Shown piece by piece: positions 7,819 to 15,360 of a DNA stretch of 64,000 nt. The stretch's first letter is position 1. The number at the start of each line of letters is the position of its first letter. The notes under the pieces were generated by a model that was given only the letters and a program-made list of their open reading frames with translations, was not told the DNA's origin and searched no databases. This DNA is from Agrobacterium pusense (lineage in GTDB: Bacteria; Pseudomonadota; Alphaproteobacteria; Rhizobiales; Rhizobiaceae): assembly GCF_900102105.1 (NCBI RefSeq), contig NZ_FNBB01000001.1, positions 62,001-126,000 on the forward strand, written 5' to 3'. Made by a program: the position numbers and the translations under genes.

Positions 7819-8342
7819 GTATCGGTTTCTGCGAAGGGGCTGCAAGCGGGATCGGTTGCCATCTTTGCGCGGCATTTCTGTTCAGCCAGTTCATCGATGC
7901 GATTGAGGAAATGCGCCACCGCCGCCTCGTAGTCCCCGACCTCGGTTTCGTCTTCGCTGAAAAGAGCTTCCCTTTCTTCCGCCAGCACCCGTTGCAAAGC
8001 GTCGATCCGCTCCAGCGTGCGAACGATCAGCGACAGCTGGTCCGTCGCAGCCTTCACATCGGCGCGGGCGAGCTTGCCCGAAGCATCCTCCGCCGTCGCC
8101 AGAAAGGCCGCTTCGCTCACTTGGCGGAGATTGCGGTACAGGCAGAACTGCTCGCGCATCTCCTCCGTCAGCTCATTCAGCAATTGCCGCAGGCTGCCGT
8201 TGCGCGCCGCATCTTCGGCGGCCAGCCTGTCGGCCCGCGACTTCGTCTCGGGCGCGGCTTCCGGCATGTTGTCAGCCGCATAGGCGGGCGTTTCCGGCCA
8301 GACGCTGTAGAGCGCCGGATCGCAATTGCTGGACGTTGTCAT
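7815..8342 (-). CDS. Putative GTA terminase small subunit, gp1-like
   Basis: 175 residues, largely helical and charged: SRADRLAAEDAARNGSLRQLLNELTEEMREQFCLYRNLRQV, then KLARADVKAATDQLSLIVRTLERIDALQRVLAEE, ending in an acidic tail. This is the layout of the Rhodobacter GTA TerS, a coiled oligomer with reduced DNA sequence specificity. It is the first gene of the GTA operon and overlaps the large subunit by 4 bp. The identification rests mainly on position and helical character. The start at 8342 has only a weak GCAGG ribosome site. Confidence 0.75.
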   Translation of the reverse strand: MTTSSNCDPALYSVWPETPAYAADNMPEAAPETKSRADRLAAEDAARNGSLRQLLNELTEEMREQFCLYRNLRQVSEAAFLATAEDASGKLARADVKAATDQLSLIVRTLERIDALQRVLAEEREALFSEDETEVGDYEAAVAHFLNRIDELAEQKCRAKMATDPACSPFAETDT

Positions 8343-8659
8343 GGGATTGGCCTGCGAGAGAAAGAACAAATAAAGAGGAGCCCGCGAACAAGGCAAGTTT
8401 GCTTGCACCTCATTCACCCTCATTCCTGTGACAAGCACAGGAACGCGGTGGTGAAGAAAGCGCTACGGGCAGTCCCAAAGACAACCATTGCCGTTCAGCC
8501 GCAAATCTCCGACTATAGCCAAACACTATCAAACCACCGTCACGGTGTAAAGGATTATTTTCCTATTTCTGTGATTTTTATCCTGATCACGGGATTTGCA
8601 CCCTCGTCCGTCACATATTACACTTAGCATCAGGCGGTGAGTAGAAGGGACAAGTCAAG
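8343..8659. other. Divergent intergenic region holding the GTA promoter
   Basis: 317 bp between the first GTA gene (minus) and the alpha/beta hydrolase (plus). It holds a half family A repeat near 8419-8441, a 13-bp palindrome at 8535-8547, and an inverted pair GTGAT-N10-ATCAC at 8571-8590. The part from about 8500 to 8630 is AT-richer than its surroundings. On the minus strand TTTACA lies just upstream of the palindrome and could serve as a -35 element. Confidence 0.6.
8535..8547. promoter_or_regulatory. 13-bp palindrome CACCGTCACGGTG in GTA promoter region
   Basis: Perfect six-base arms around a single central base, about 190 bp upstream of the small terminase ATG on the minus strand. On that strand a TTTACA hexamer overlaps its upstream edge. 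It is a candidate operator for a dimeric regulator of the GTA operon, possibly the DnaA-like activator encoded at 41182-41604; no binding is shown by the sequence alone. Confidence 0.4.
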
Positions 8660-10324
8660 TTGGTAAAACAATGGGTTGAGCGGTTGTTTGCGGGTCTTTC
8701 GGCAACCGGCATCGTCTTTGGCTCGGTTCTCTTCTGCGCTTCTCTCACACCATCGCTCCTGCCGCGAACATGGCTGATGCAAGGTGTGCTGTGCGGGTTT
8801 TCTTTCGCGATCGGTTACATGATCGGCGTCGCCCTTCATGCGATCTGGGCTTATCTGGAGCTGCCTGAACCCTCGCGTCATAATGTCCGCGGCGTTCGGT
8901 TTCTCATTGCGCTTGCCGCCGCGATTACGGCGATTGCGTTTCTGTGGCAGGCGAAAGACTGGCAGAACTCCATTCGCGTGCTGATGGAGCTCGATCCGCT
9001 CCCCAGCGCGCACCCCACCAAGACAGGCGCCATCGCCATACTGGTGGCTGCCATTCTCATCGGCGCCGGCCGGCTGTTCCAGCTGATCCGCCGTTTCTTT
9101 GCGACGCGCAGCCGGCATTTCCTGCCGCGCCGGCTGGCTAATGTGCTCGGCATCGCCGCGGCCATCATTCTGTCCTGGATGCTGCTCAACGGGCTGATCT
9201 TCGACATCGGCCTCAGATTTGCCGATTCCTCGCTGAAACAGGTGGATGCGCTGATCGAACCCGATGTGCCGCGCCCGTCCGATTCGCTCAAGACCGGCAG
9301 CAGCGCCTCGCTGATGACATGGGAATCGCTCGGCCGTCGCGGCCGCGAATTTGTCGCTGAAGGCCCTCGTAGCGCAGACATCTCCGCCTTCACCCACCGC
9401 CCGGCCAAGGAGCCGCTCCGGGTCTATGCAGGCCTGAACTCCGCCTCGACCCCGGATGAAAGGGCATCTCTGGCGCTTGAGGAACTGAAACGTGTCGGCG
9501 GCTTCGAACGCAAGGTGCTCCTGGTGGTCATCCCCACCGGCACCGGCTGGATCGATCCGGAAGCGCTCGATACCGTCGAGTATCTGCATGACGGCGATAT
9601 CGCCAGCGTTGCCGTGCAATATTCCTATCTCTCAAGCTGGATAGCCTTGCTGACGGAGCCGGATTACGGCGTCGAGACGGCGCGCGCTTTGTTTGAAGCC
9701 GTTTATGGCTACTGGACCACCTTGCCGAAGGAAAAGCGGCCGAGGCTTTACCTGCACGGCTTGAGCCTCGGTTCGCTCAACTCGCAGAAGTCCTCCGATC
9801 TTTACGATGTGCTCTCCGACCCCTTTCAGGGCGCGCTGTGGAGCGGCCCTCCTTTTTCCAGCCCGACATGGCGCATGGCCACCAATGGCCGGGTGAAGGG
9901 CACGCCGGAATGGCTGCCGCGTTTCCGCGATTCCTCCGTCATCCGCTTCGCCAACCAATATACCACCGCGCATATGCCTGATGCGACCTGGGGGCCGATG
10001 CGGATCGTTTATCTGCAATATGCCAGCGACCCCATCACCTTCTTCGAAGCCGCCTCGCTTTACCGGCGGCCGCAATGGATGGTGCATCACGGGCCAGACG
10101 TTTCCACATCCTTCCGCTGGTTCCCGGTCGTCACCCTGCTGCAGCTCGGCCTCGATGTTGCCGCCGCCACCACGGCGCCGATCGGATATGGCCATGTCTA
10201 TGCGCCGGAACATTACATCGATGCCTGGACGGAGGTGACGGCGCCGCAGGGCTGGAATGCCGAGGATATCCAGCGGCTGAAAATGTTCTTCAAGGCCCGC
10301 CGCGGCTCCACCGATCCGGCTTAA
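8660..10324 (+). CDS. Membrane-anchored alpha/beta hydrolase (Abhydrolase_9 family)
   Basis: 554 residues with a TTG start; AAGGGA lies nine bases upstream and no in-frame ATG fits better. Four hydrophobic segments fill the first 190 residues (about 10-30, 40-65, 80-100 and 125-185), followed by the catalytic domain. The nucleophile elbow is GLSLGS with Ser369. The pattern matches the Abhydrolase_9 plus N-terminal membrane domain architecture, whose substrates are unknown. It stands alone, divergent from the GTA operon. The catalytic side could face either compartment; I cannot decide topology. Confidence 0.85.
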   Translation: MVKQWVERLFAGLSATGIVFGSVLFCASLTPSLLPRTWLMQGVLCGFSFAIGYMIGVALHAIWAYLELPEPSRHNVRGVRFLIALAAAITAIAFLWQAKDWQNSIRVLMELDPLPSAHPTKTGAIAILVAAILIGAGRLFQLIRRFFATRSRHFLPRRLANVLGIAAAIILSWMLLNGLIFDIGLRFADSSLKQVDALIEPDVPRPSDSLKTGSSASLMTWESLGRRGREFVAEGPRSADISAFTHRPAKEPLRVYAGLNSASTPDERASLALEELKRVGGFERKVLLVVIPTGTGWIDPEALDTVEYLHDGDIASVAVQYSYLSSWIALLTEPDYGVETARALFEAVYGYWTTLPKEKRPRLYLHGLSLGSLNSQKSSDLYDVLSDPFQGALWSGPPFSSPTWRMATNGRVKGTPEWLPRFRDSSVIRFANQYTTAHMPDATWGPMRIVYLQYASDPITFFEAASLYRRPQWMVHHGPDVSTSFRWFPVVTLLQLGLDVAAATTAPIGYGHVYAPEHYIDAWTEVTAPQGWNAEDIQRLKMFFKARRGSTDPA

Positions 10325-10347
10325 GCGCGGCGGGCTCTTGTTGAGTC

Positions 10348-11187
10348 TCAGCCTTTAAGCCGGTCCAGATTGTCGGCGATATAGGTCTCCAGCGAACGCG
10401 GCGCATGGCCGGTCAGCGTTTCCACGTCGCCGGTCACCACCGCCGTCCAGCCCTCACGAACGGGATGGAAGATCGAGGCGAGGAAGGACGCATAGTCCTG
10501 CGGCACACCTGCACCCGTGAGGATGCCGATAAAGACCTCGTCCGAAACGGCGGCATAAGACACTGGCTTGCCGATAGCCTGCGAAATCAGTGCTGCCGCT
10601 TCGCCGTAGCCAACCGCCCTTGGTCCGGTCAGATTGAAGGCCTTGCCGTCAAAGGCCGCGGATGTCAGCGCGGCGGCGGCGCTATCGGCGATATCGCGCA
10701 CATCGATGAAGCTCGACTTGCCCTCGCCCGCGGGAACGGCGATCTGGCCGTGGTCGATGCCGGCTTTCCAGTAGCTGTGGAAATTATCGGCAAACCAGTT
10801 GGGACGCAGGATGACGTAAGGCGTGCCTGACGCGATGATTTTCAGCTCGATCTGGCGATAGGGAATGGAATCGTCGGCATCGACACCGAGAACGCTGAGG
10901 AACACGATCTTCACCTTCCGGCGCGCGGCCTCCTCGACAACGGGCGTCAGCGCGTCGATGGCATCCAGACGTCCGCCGGAAAGAAGCAGGAACAGGCGGT
11001 CAACACCGTCGAAGGCATCCGCATAAGTCGATGCGTCGGTATAATCAAAACGCACCCCTTCCGCGCCGTCCGACGCCCTGCCGCTGCGCGACGCCGCCTT
11101 CACGCTTTCGCCCTTGGCCAACAGTGCCCTGACCAGCGGCGTGCCGATGGTGCCGGTTGAACCGATTACGAGTATCTTGCCTGCCAT
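10348..11187 (-). CDS. NmrA-type NAD(P)-binding SDR protein
   Basis: 279 residues. The Rossmann glycine motif GSTGTIG is at positions 8-14, and the atypical SDR pattern continues with RSGRASDGAEGVRFDYTDAS and RLFLLLSGG. There is no canonical YxxxK, as expected for NmrA/quinone-oxidoreductase-like atypical SDRs that sense or reduce NADPH-linked redox compounds. AAGGAG precedes the ATG. It is transcribed divergently from an HxlR regulator with an inverted repeat (11201-11239) in its promoter zone, so redox- or electrophile-responsive control is likely by analogy with other HxlR pairs. Confidence 0.85.
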   Translation of the reverse strand: MAGKILVIGSTGTIGTPLVRALLAKGESVKAASRSGRASDGAEGVRFDYTDASTYADAFDGVDRLFLLLSGGRLDAIDALTPVVEEAARRKVKIVFLSVLGVDADDSIPYRQIELKIIASGTPYVILRPNWFADNFHSYWKAGIDHGQIAVPAGEGKSSFIDVRDIADSAAAALTSAAFDGKAFNLTGPRAVGYGEAAALISQAIGKPVSYAAVSDEVFIGILTGAGVPQDYASFLASIFHPVREGWTAVVTGDVETLTGHAPRSLETYIADNLDRLKG

Positions 11188-11200
11188 CTCAAATCTCCTT

Positions 11201-11299
11201 AGTATCTAATGGAAACCATGTTTCGAAAACACAGATACTGCGTTATAGAAATCATTAAAAGAGAGCACTTTTCGGTTAGCTGGTTTCCTCGCGGAAACC
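11201..11299. promoter_or_regulatory. Inverted repeats in the HxlR/NmrA divergent promoter
   Basis: AGTATCT (11201-11207) is matched by AGATACT (11233-11239), and inside them lies GAAAC-CAT-GTTTC (11212-11224). A second hairpin, GGTTTCC-TCGC-GGAAACC (11282-11299), lies nearer the regulator start. HxlR-family dimers bind such dyads, so these are candidate operators, the first positioned right upstream of the NmrA gene ribosome site. Confidence 0.5.
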
Positions 11300-11330
11300 G
11301 GTATGGCCTTGAAACAACAGGGTGAAATCG

Positions 11331-11699
11331 ATGGCAAATATCTATGACGTTTATGAGGACCGCTGCCCGACACGCATGGTGCTGGACAGGATCGCCGACA
11401 AATGGGCGCTGCTGATCCTCGACAAGCTGCGGCGTGATGCCGTTCGCTTCAACCTGTTACGGCGCGAGATCAAGGGCATATCGCAGAAGGTGCTGTCGCA
11501 GACGCTGAAGAAGCTGGAGCGTGACGGGCTGATTTCACGGCAGGCCTTTCCAACGGTTCCTGTCACCGTCGAATATTCACTGACGCCGCTGGGGCGCACG
11601 CTGACGGACACCGTGGCGGCGCTTGCCCATTGGGCGGAGGGCAATATGGACGCGGTGATGGCGGCACAGAAGGCCTATGATGAGCGGACGGTGGTTTAG
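11331..11699 (+). CDS. HxlR-family transcriptional regulator
   Basis: 122 residues. The N-terminal Cys-containing CPTRMVLDRIADKWALLIL opening and the winged helix (RFNLLRREIKGISQKVLSQTLKKLERDGLISRQ) are diagnostic of HxlR/YodB/QorR regulators, often redox sensors using the first Cys (CP). I choose the ATG at 11331 (AGGGTGA upstream) over the GTG nine bases earlier. It is divergent from the NmrA-like gene, which it probably represses; the sequence shows paired dyads between them. Confidence 0.92.
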   Translation: MANIYDVYEDRCPTRMVLDRIADKWALLILDKLRRDAVRFNLLRREIKGISQKVLSQTLKKLERDGLISRQAFPTVPVTVEYSLTPLGRTLTDTVAALAHWAEGNMDAVMAAQKAYDERTVV

Positions 11700-11775
11700 A
11701 CGGCTTCGCTTTCGCGTAGCGAGAGAAAAATAGGAGTGGCAATCCTTTGTTGTTTCGTTTTGCAGACCATCGCTT

Positions 11776-11890
11776 CCGTCATACCGGACTTGATCCGGTG
11801 TCCAGCCAGCCCAAGTCCATGGGCTGAAAAGACTCTGTTCCCCGCGCAGAAGCGCAGCGACTGGATGCCGGATCAAGTCCGGCATGACGG
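11776..11890. repeat. Family A palindromic repeat
   Basis: The outer arms CCGTCATACCGGACTTGATC and GATCAAGTCCGGCATGACGG are inverted. An inner hairpin CAGCCCAAGTCCATGGGCTG lies within. It is nearly the same as the copy at 13606-13720. It separates the HxlR gene from the convergent Lrp gene. Confidence 0.85.
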
Positions 11891-11929
11891 AAGTGGGTTT
11901 CGCTTATCTTCCACTCTTTCAAACGCTTC

Positions 11930-12361
11930 TTACCGCGAGATCCGCGTCGACAGAATGATCGATGACAGCGTGCGCTCCACGCCGTCCAAGGCGCCAATGC
12001 GGTCGATCAGCCGGTCGAGATCGAGGATCGAAGGGGCGGCCAGAATGGCGATCAGGTCAAATGTGCCGCTCACCGAATGCAGCGTCGTCACTTCCTTGAT
12101 GGCGGCAAGCGCCGCAGTCACCGCTGGCAGAGCCTTCGGCCCGATGGTGATGAGCACATGCGCGCGCACCAACCCGGAAAGATAACTTTCCGAAAGCCTG
12201 AGGCCGTAACCCGCGATCACGCCGTCTGCCTCCAGACGCTCGATGCGGGCCTGCACCGTGGTGCGCGAAAGGCCGAGCCTGCGCGCCAGTTCCGCCACCG
12301 GCATGCGGGCATTTTCGGAAAGCAGCGCCAGCAGCGCCCGGTCCTTGTCAGTGATCGTCAT
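11930..12361 (-). CDS. Lrp/AsnC-family transcriptional regulator
   Basis: 143 residues. An N-terminal helix-turn-helix (DKDRALLALLSENARMPVAELARRLGLSRTTVQARIERLEADGVIAGY) is followed by the RAM ligand domain (VRAHVLITIGP...HSVSGTFDLIAILAAPS). Such proteins sense amino acids and usually control the gene next to them. The ATG at 12361 starts the domain cleanly; a longer frame upstream overlaps the promoter of the divergent dehydrogenase. Lysine or a related amino acid is a reasonable guess for the effector, given that neighbour. Confidence 0.92.
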   Translation of the reverse strand: MTITDKDRALLALLSENARMPVAELARRLGLSRTTVQARIERLEADGVIAGYGLRLSESYLSGLVRAHVLITIGPKALPAVTAALAAIKEVTTLHSVSGTFDLIAILAAPSILDLDRLIDRIGALDGVERTLSSIILSTRISR

Positions 12362-12484
12362 AGTGATCAATCCTGTCGTCTTATCGTTCAATAATAACGA
12401 GCGATCTGCACATAGTGAAGCTCCGAATCGCAGTGAAACCGCAATATGATTGTGCCCTACGAATTTTTCTGCGGGGAACAAAAC

Positions 12485-13585
12485 ATGAAAAACATCGTCG
12501 TCATAGGTGCGGGCAACATCGGCTCGGCCATCGCCTGGATGCTGGCTGCCACAGGCGATTATCGCATCACGGTTGCCGATCGCTCGGCCGACCAGCTGGC
12601 CAATGTGCCTGCTCACGAACGCGTCGACACCGAGATCGTCGACATCACCGATCGTCCGGCGCTGGAAGCACTGCTAAAAGGCAAATTCGCCGTGCTGTCC
12701 GCCGCCCCCTTCCACCTGACGGCGGGCATTGCCGAAGCGGCCGTTGCCGTCGGCACGCATTATCTCGATCTGACCGAAGACGTGGAATCCACCCGCAAGG
12801 TCAAGGCATTGGCGGAAACGGCGGAGACGGCGCTCATCCCGCAATGCGGCCTCGCGCCCGGCTTCATTTCCATCGTCGCCGCCGATCTTGCCGGCAAGTT
12901 CGACAAGCTGGACAGCGTGCGTATGCGCGTCGGCGCTCTGCCGCAATATCCGTCCAATGCGCTCAACTATAACCTCACCTGGAGCACGGACGGGCTGATC
13001 AACGAATATATCGAGCCCTGCGAAGCGATCGTCGAAGGCCGCCTCACCGCCGTTCCGGCGCTTGAGGAGCGTGAAGAATTCTCGCTCGATGGCGTCACCT
13101 ATGAGGCTTTCAACACGTCAGGCGGTCTCGGCACGCTTTGCGCCACGCTGGAAGGCAAGGTGCGGACGATGAATTACCGCACCATCCGTTATCCCGGCCA
13201 TGTCGCGATCATGAAGGCGCTGCTGAACGATCTCAACCTGCGCAATCGCCGCGATGTGCTGAAGGACCTGTTCGAGAACGCCCTTCCCGGCACCATGCAG
13301 GATGTGGTCATCGTCTTCGTCACCGTCTGCGGCACCCGCAACGGCCGCTTCCTGCAGGAAACCTACGCCAACAAGGTCTATGCCGGTCCCGTTTCCGGCC
13401 GGATGATGAGCGCCATCCAGATCACAACCGCCTCAGGCATCTGCACGGTTCTCGATCTGCTTGCCGAAGGCACGCTGCCGCAGAAGGGCTTCGTGCGCCA
13501 GGAGGAAGTGGACCTGCCCAAGTTCCTCGATAACCGGTTCGGCCGGTATTATGGCGCGCATGAGCCACTGGCTCGGGTGGGGTGA
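12485..13585 (+). CDS. Saccharopine dehydrogenase family protein, probably L-lysine 6-dehydrogenase
   Basis: 366 residues from the ATG at 12485, with GGGGAA upstream. The NAD-binding motif is VIGAGNIGSAIAW (positions 6-18), and the family segments CGLAPGF, TSGGLGTL and RTIRYPGHV follow. The size and sequence fit single-domain lysine 6-dehydrogenase, which oxidises lysine to the 6-semialdehyde; that enzyme is known biochemically from Agrobacterium. A carboxynorspermidine or homospermidine synthase-like role is less likely because of length. The divergent Lrp regulator supports amino acid catabolism. The family is sure; the substrate is inferred. Confidence 0.7.
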   Translation: MKNIVVIGAGNIGSAIAWMLAATGDYRITVADRSADQLANVPAHERVDTEIVDITDRPALEALLKGKFAVLSAAPFHLTAGIAEAAVAVGTHYLDLTEDVESTRKVKALAETAETALIPQCGLAPGFISIVAADLAGKFDKLDSVRMRVGALPQYPSNALNYNLTWSTDGLINEYIEPCEAIVEGRLTAVPALEEREEFSLDGVTYEAFNTSGGLGTLCATLEGKVRTMNYRTIRYPGHVAIMKALLNDLNLRNRRDVLKDLFENALPGTMQDVVIVFVTVCGTRNGRFLQETYANKVYAGPVSGRMMSAIQITTASGICTVLDLLAEGTLPQKGFVRQEEVDLPKFLDNRFGRYYGAHEPLARVG

Positions 13586-13605
13586 GTTACCGGCCTCAGT
13601 TTATT

Positions 13606-13720
13606 CCGTCATACCGGCCTTGAGCCGGTATCCAGCCAGCCCAAGTCCTTGGGCTGGAAATACTCTATTCGCCGCGCAGACGCGCGTCGGCTGGATGCCG
13701 GATCAAGTCCGGCATGACGG
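13606..13720. repeat. Family A palindromic repeat
   Basis: The outer arms CCGTCATACCGGCCTTGAGC and GATCAAGTCCGGCATGACGG are inverted with a few mismatches. The inner module CAGCCCAAGTCCTTGGGCTG is a near-perfect hairpin. It lies between the dehydrogenase stop and the convergent selO stop, so it may also act as a two-way terminator. Confidence 0.85.
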
Positions 13721-13728
13721 TGAGGTCG

Positions 13729-15189
13729 TCACGTCCCGCAAAACGTCCTGAACACCCGCTCATGGCTCATCGGCGGCTGCATATAGACGAAATTGTCCGG
13801 CCGCTCCTCGAAGGGCGTCGCAATCGCCTTCAGCATGGCGTGAAAGGGCTCGAAATCATCCTCCTCCACTGCCGCCTCGATCAGTTCCTCGATGCGGTGG
13901 TTGCGTGGGATGATGGCGGGATTAACTGACAGCATCGCCGCCGATCTTTCGGAATCGGAAATCCCCTCCCGACCGGCTCTTTCCCGCCAACGGGCGAGAA
14001 ATTCGTCCGCGCCCGCAATATCGATGAACATGCCGCGGAATGGCTCGGCGTCGCCATTGACGGCATGCGAAAGACGACGGAAGGTCAGCGTATAGTCCGC
14101 CTCCGATGCCTGCATCAGCGCCAGCAGCCCCTGCACCAGATCCATATCGCCCTCTTCCTCCGCCGTCAGGCCAAGTTTTGCGCGCATGCCGGTAAGCCAG
14201 CGTTTGGGAAAGGCGTCAGCGAAATCGGCGAGAACCCCATTGGCGAGTTCAGCGGCCTTTTCCACCTGCGGATCGAGCAGCGGCAGCAGGCATTCCGCCA
14301 GCCTTGCGATGTTCCACTGGGCGATGCCGGGCTGGTTGTTATAGGCGTAACGGCCCTGCGCATCGATGGAGGAAAAGACCTTGTTGGGGTGATATTCATC
14401 AAGGAAGGCGCAGGGGCCGAAATCGATGGTCTCCCCGGAGACCGCCATATTGTCGGTATTCATCACGCCATGGATGAAGCCCACCATCATCCAGCGGGCG
14501 ATGAGGTCGCATTGCCGTTGCGCTATGCCCTGCAGCAGGGCGAGATAAGGATTGCCTGCCTCTTTCGCCTCGGGATAATGACGGTCGATCACATAGTCCG
14601 CGAGGTTCCTGATTGCCTCGTCATCCTCGCGCGCGGCGAAGAACTGGAACGTGCCGACCCGGATGTGGCTTGCCGCGACACGGGTGAAGACGCCGCCCGG
14701 CAGGCCGACTTCACGCTGCACCCTTTCGCCGGAGAGGACAGCCGCCAGCGCCCGGGTTGCGGGAATGCCCAGCGCAAACATCGCTTCCGATACGATATAT
14801 TCGCGCAGCACAGGGCCAAGCGCGGCGCGCCCGTCACCCCTGCGCGAGAACGGCGTCGGGCCGGAGCCCTTGAGCTGGATATCACGCCGTTTGCCGTTCC
14901 TGTCGATCACCTCGCCCAGAAGAATCGCGCGGCCATCGCCCAGCTGCGGCACGAAACCGCCGAACTGGTGGCCGGCATAGGCCATGGCCAGCGGTTCGGC
15001 TCCCTGAGGCACAACATTGCCCGAAAAGATCGCCGCCAGTCTTTCATCGTCAAGGCCGGTGACGTCGAGACGAAGCTCGTCGGCAAGCCCACGGTTGAAG
15101 GCGATGAGGCGCGGTGCCTTTACCGGCGTCGGCAGCACCGCGGCGCTGAAACGCTCCGGCAGGCGGGCATAGGAATTGTCAAATTTCAT
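13729..15189 (-). CDS. selO: Protein adenylyltransferase SelO (YdiU/UPF0061)
   Basis: 486 residues. It shows the SelO pseudokinase pattern: YAGHQFGGFVPQLGDGRAILLGE, RDIQLKGSGPTPFSRRGDGRA, GVMNTDNMAVSGETIDFGPCAF. It transfers AMP from ATP to Ser/Thr/Tyr side chains and protects against oxidative stress in other bacteria. The C-terminus ends FRTFCGT, so the redox residue near the end is Cys rather than selenocysteine. GGGAG lies ten bases before the ATG at 15189. It is monocistronic, divergent from the GH32 gene. Confidence 0.95.
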   Translation of the reverse strand: MKFDNSYARLPERFSAAVLPTPVKAPRLIAFNRGLADELRLDVTGLDDERLAAIFSGNVVPQGAEPLAMAYAGHQFGGFVPQLGDGRAILLGEVIDRNGKRRDIQLKGSGPTPFSRRGDGRAALGPVLREYIVSEAMFALGIPATRALAAVLSGERVQREVGLPGGVFTRVAASHIRVGTFQFFAAREDDEAIRNLADYVIDRHYPEAKEAGNPYLALLQGIAQRQCDLIARWMMVGFIHGVMNTDNMAVSGETIDFGPCAFLDEYHPNKVFSSIDAQGRYAYNNQPGIAQWNIARLAECLLPLLDPQVEKAAELANGVLADFADAFPKRWLTGMRAKLGLTAEEEGDMDLVQGLLALMQASEADYTLTFRRLSHAVNGDAEPFRGMFIDIAGADEFLARWRERAGREGISDSERSAAMLSVNPAIIPRNHRIEELIEAAVEEDDFEPFHAMLKAIATPFEERPDNFVYMQPPMSHERVFRTFCGT

Positions 15190-15360
15190 CACGGATAAAC
15201 TCCCTGCTTTGCCTCTATATGGGGCCGGAGGGTGGCGGATGCGAGCGATAAATGCCGAAGCTCCGCTCCTTCGCCTCATTCAATTTTGCGCAATGAACTT
15301 TCCATCGCCATCATCGTTCCTATGCTTGATCCGCAGAATGCCGAAAGGAAAGGAAAAGCA

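Noticed and set aside
1..8342. Intact integrated prophage
   Set aside because: Gene order and content match a Rhodobacter-type GTA head cluster; no integrase, repressor, replication gene or attachment site is seen in the window. The part left of the window cannot be judged.
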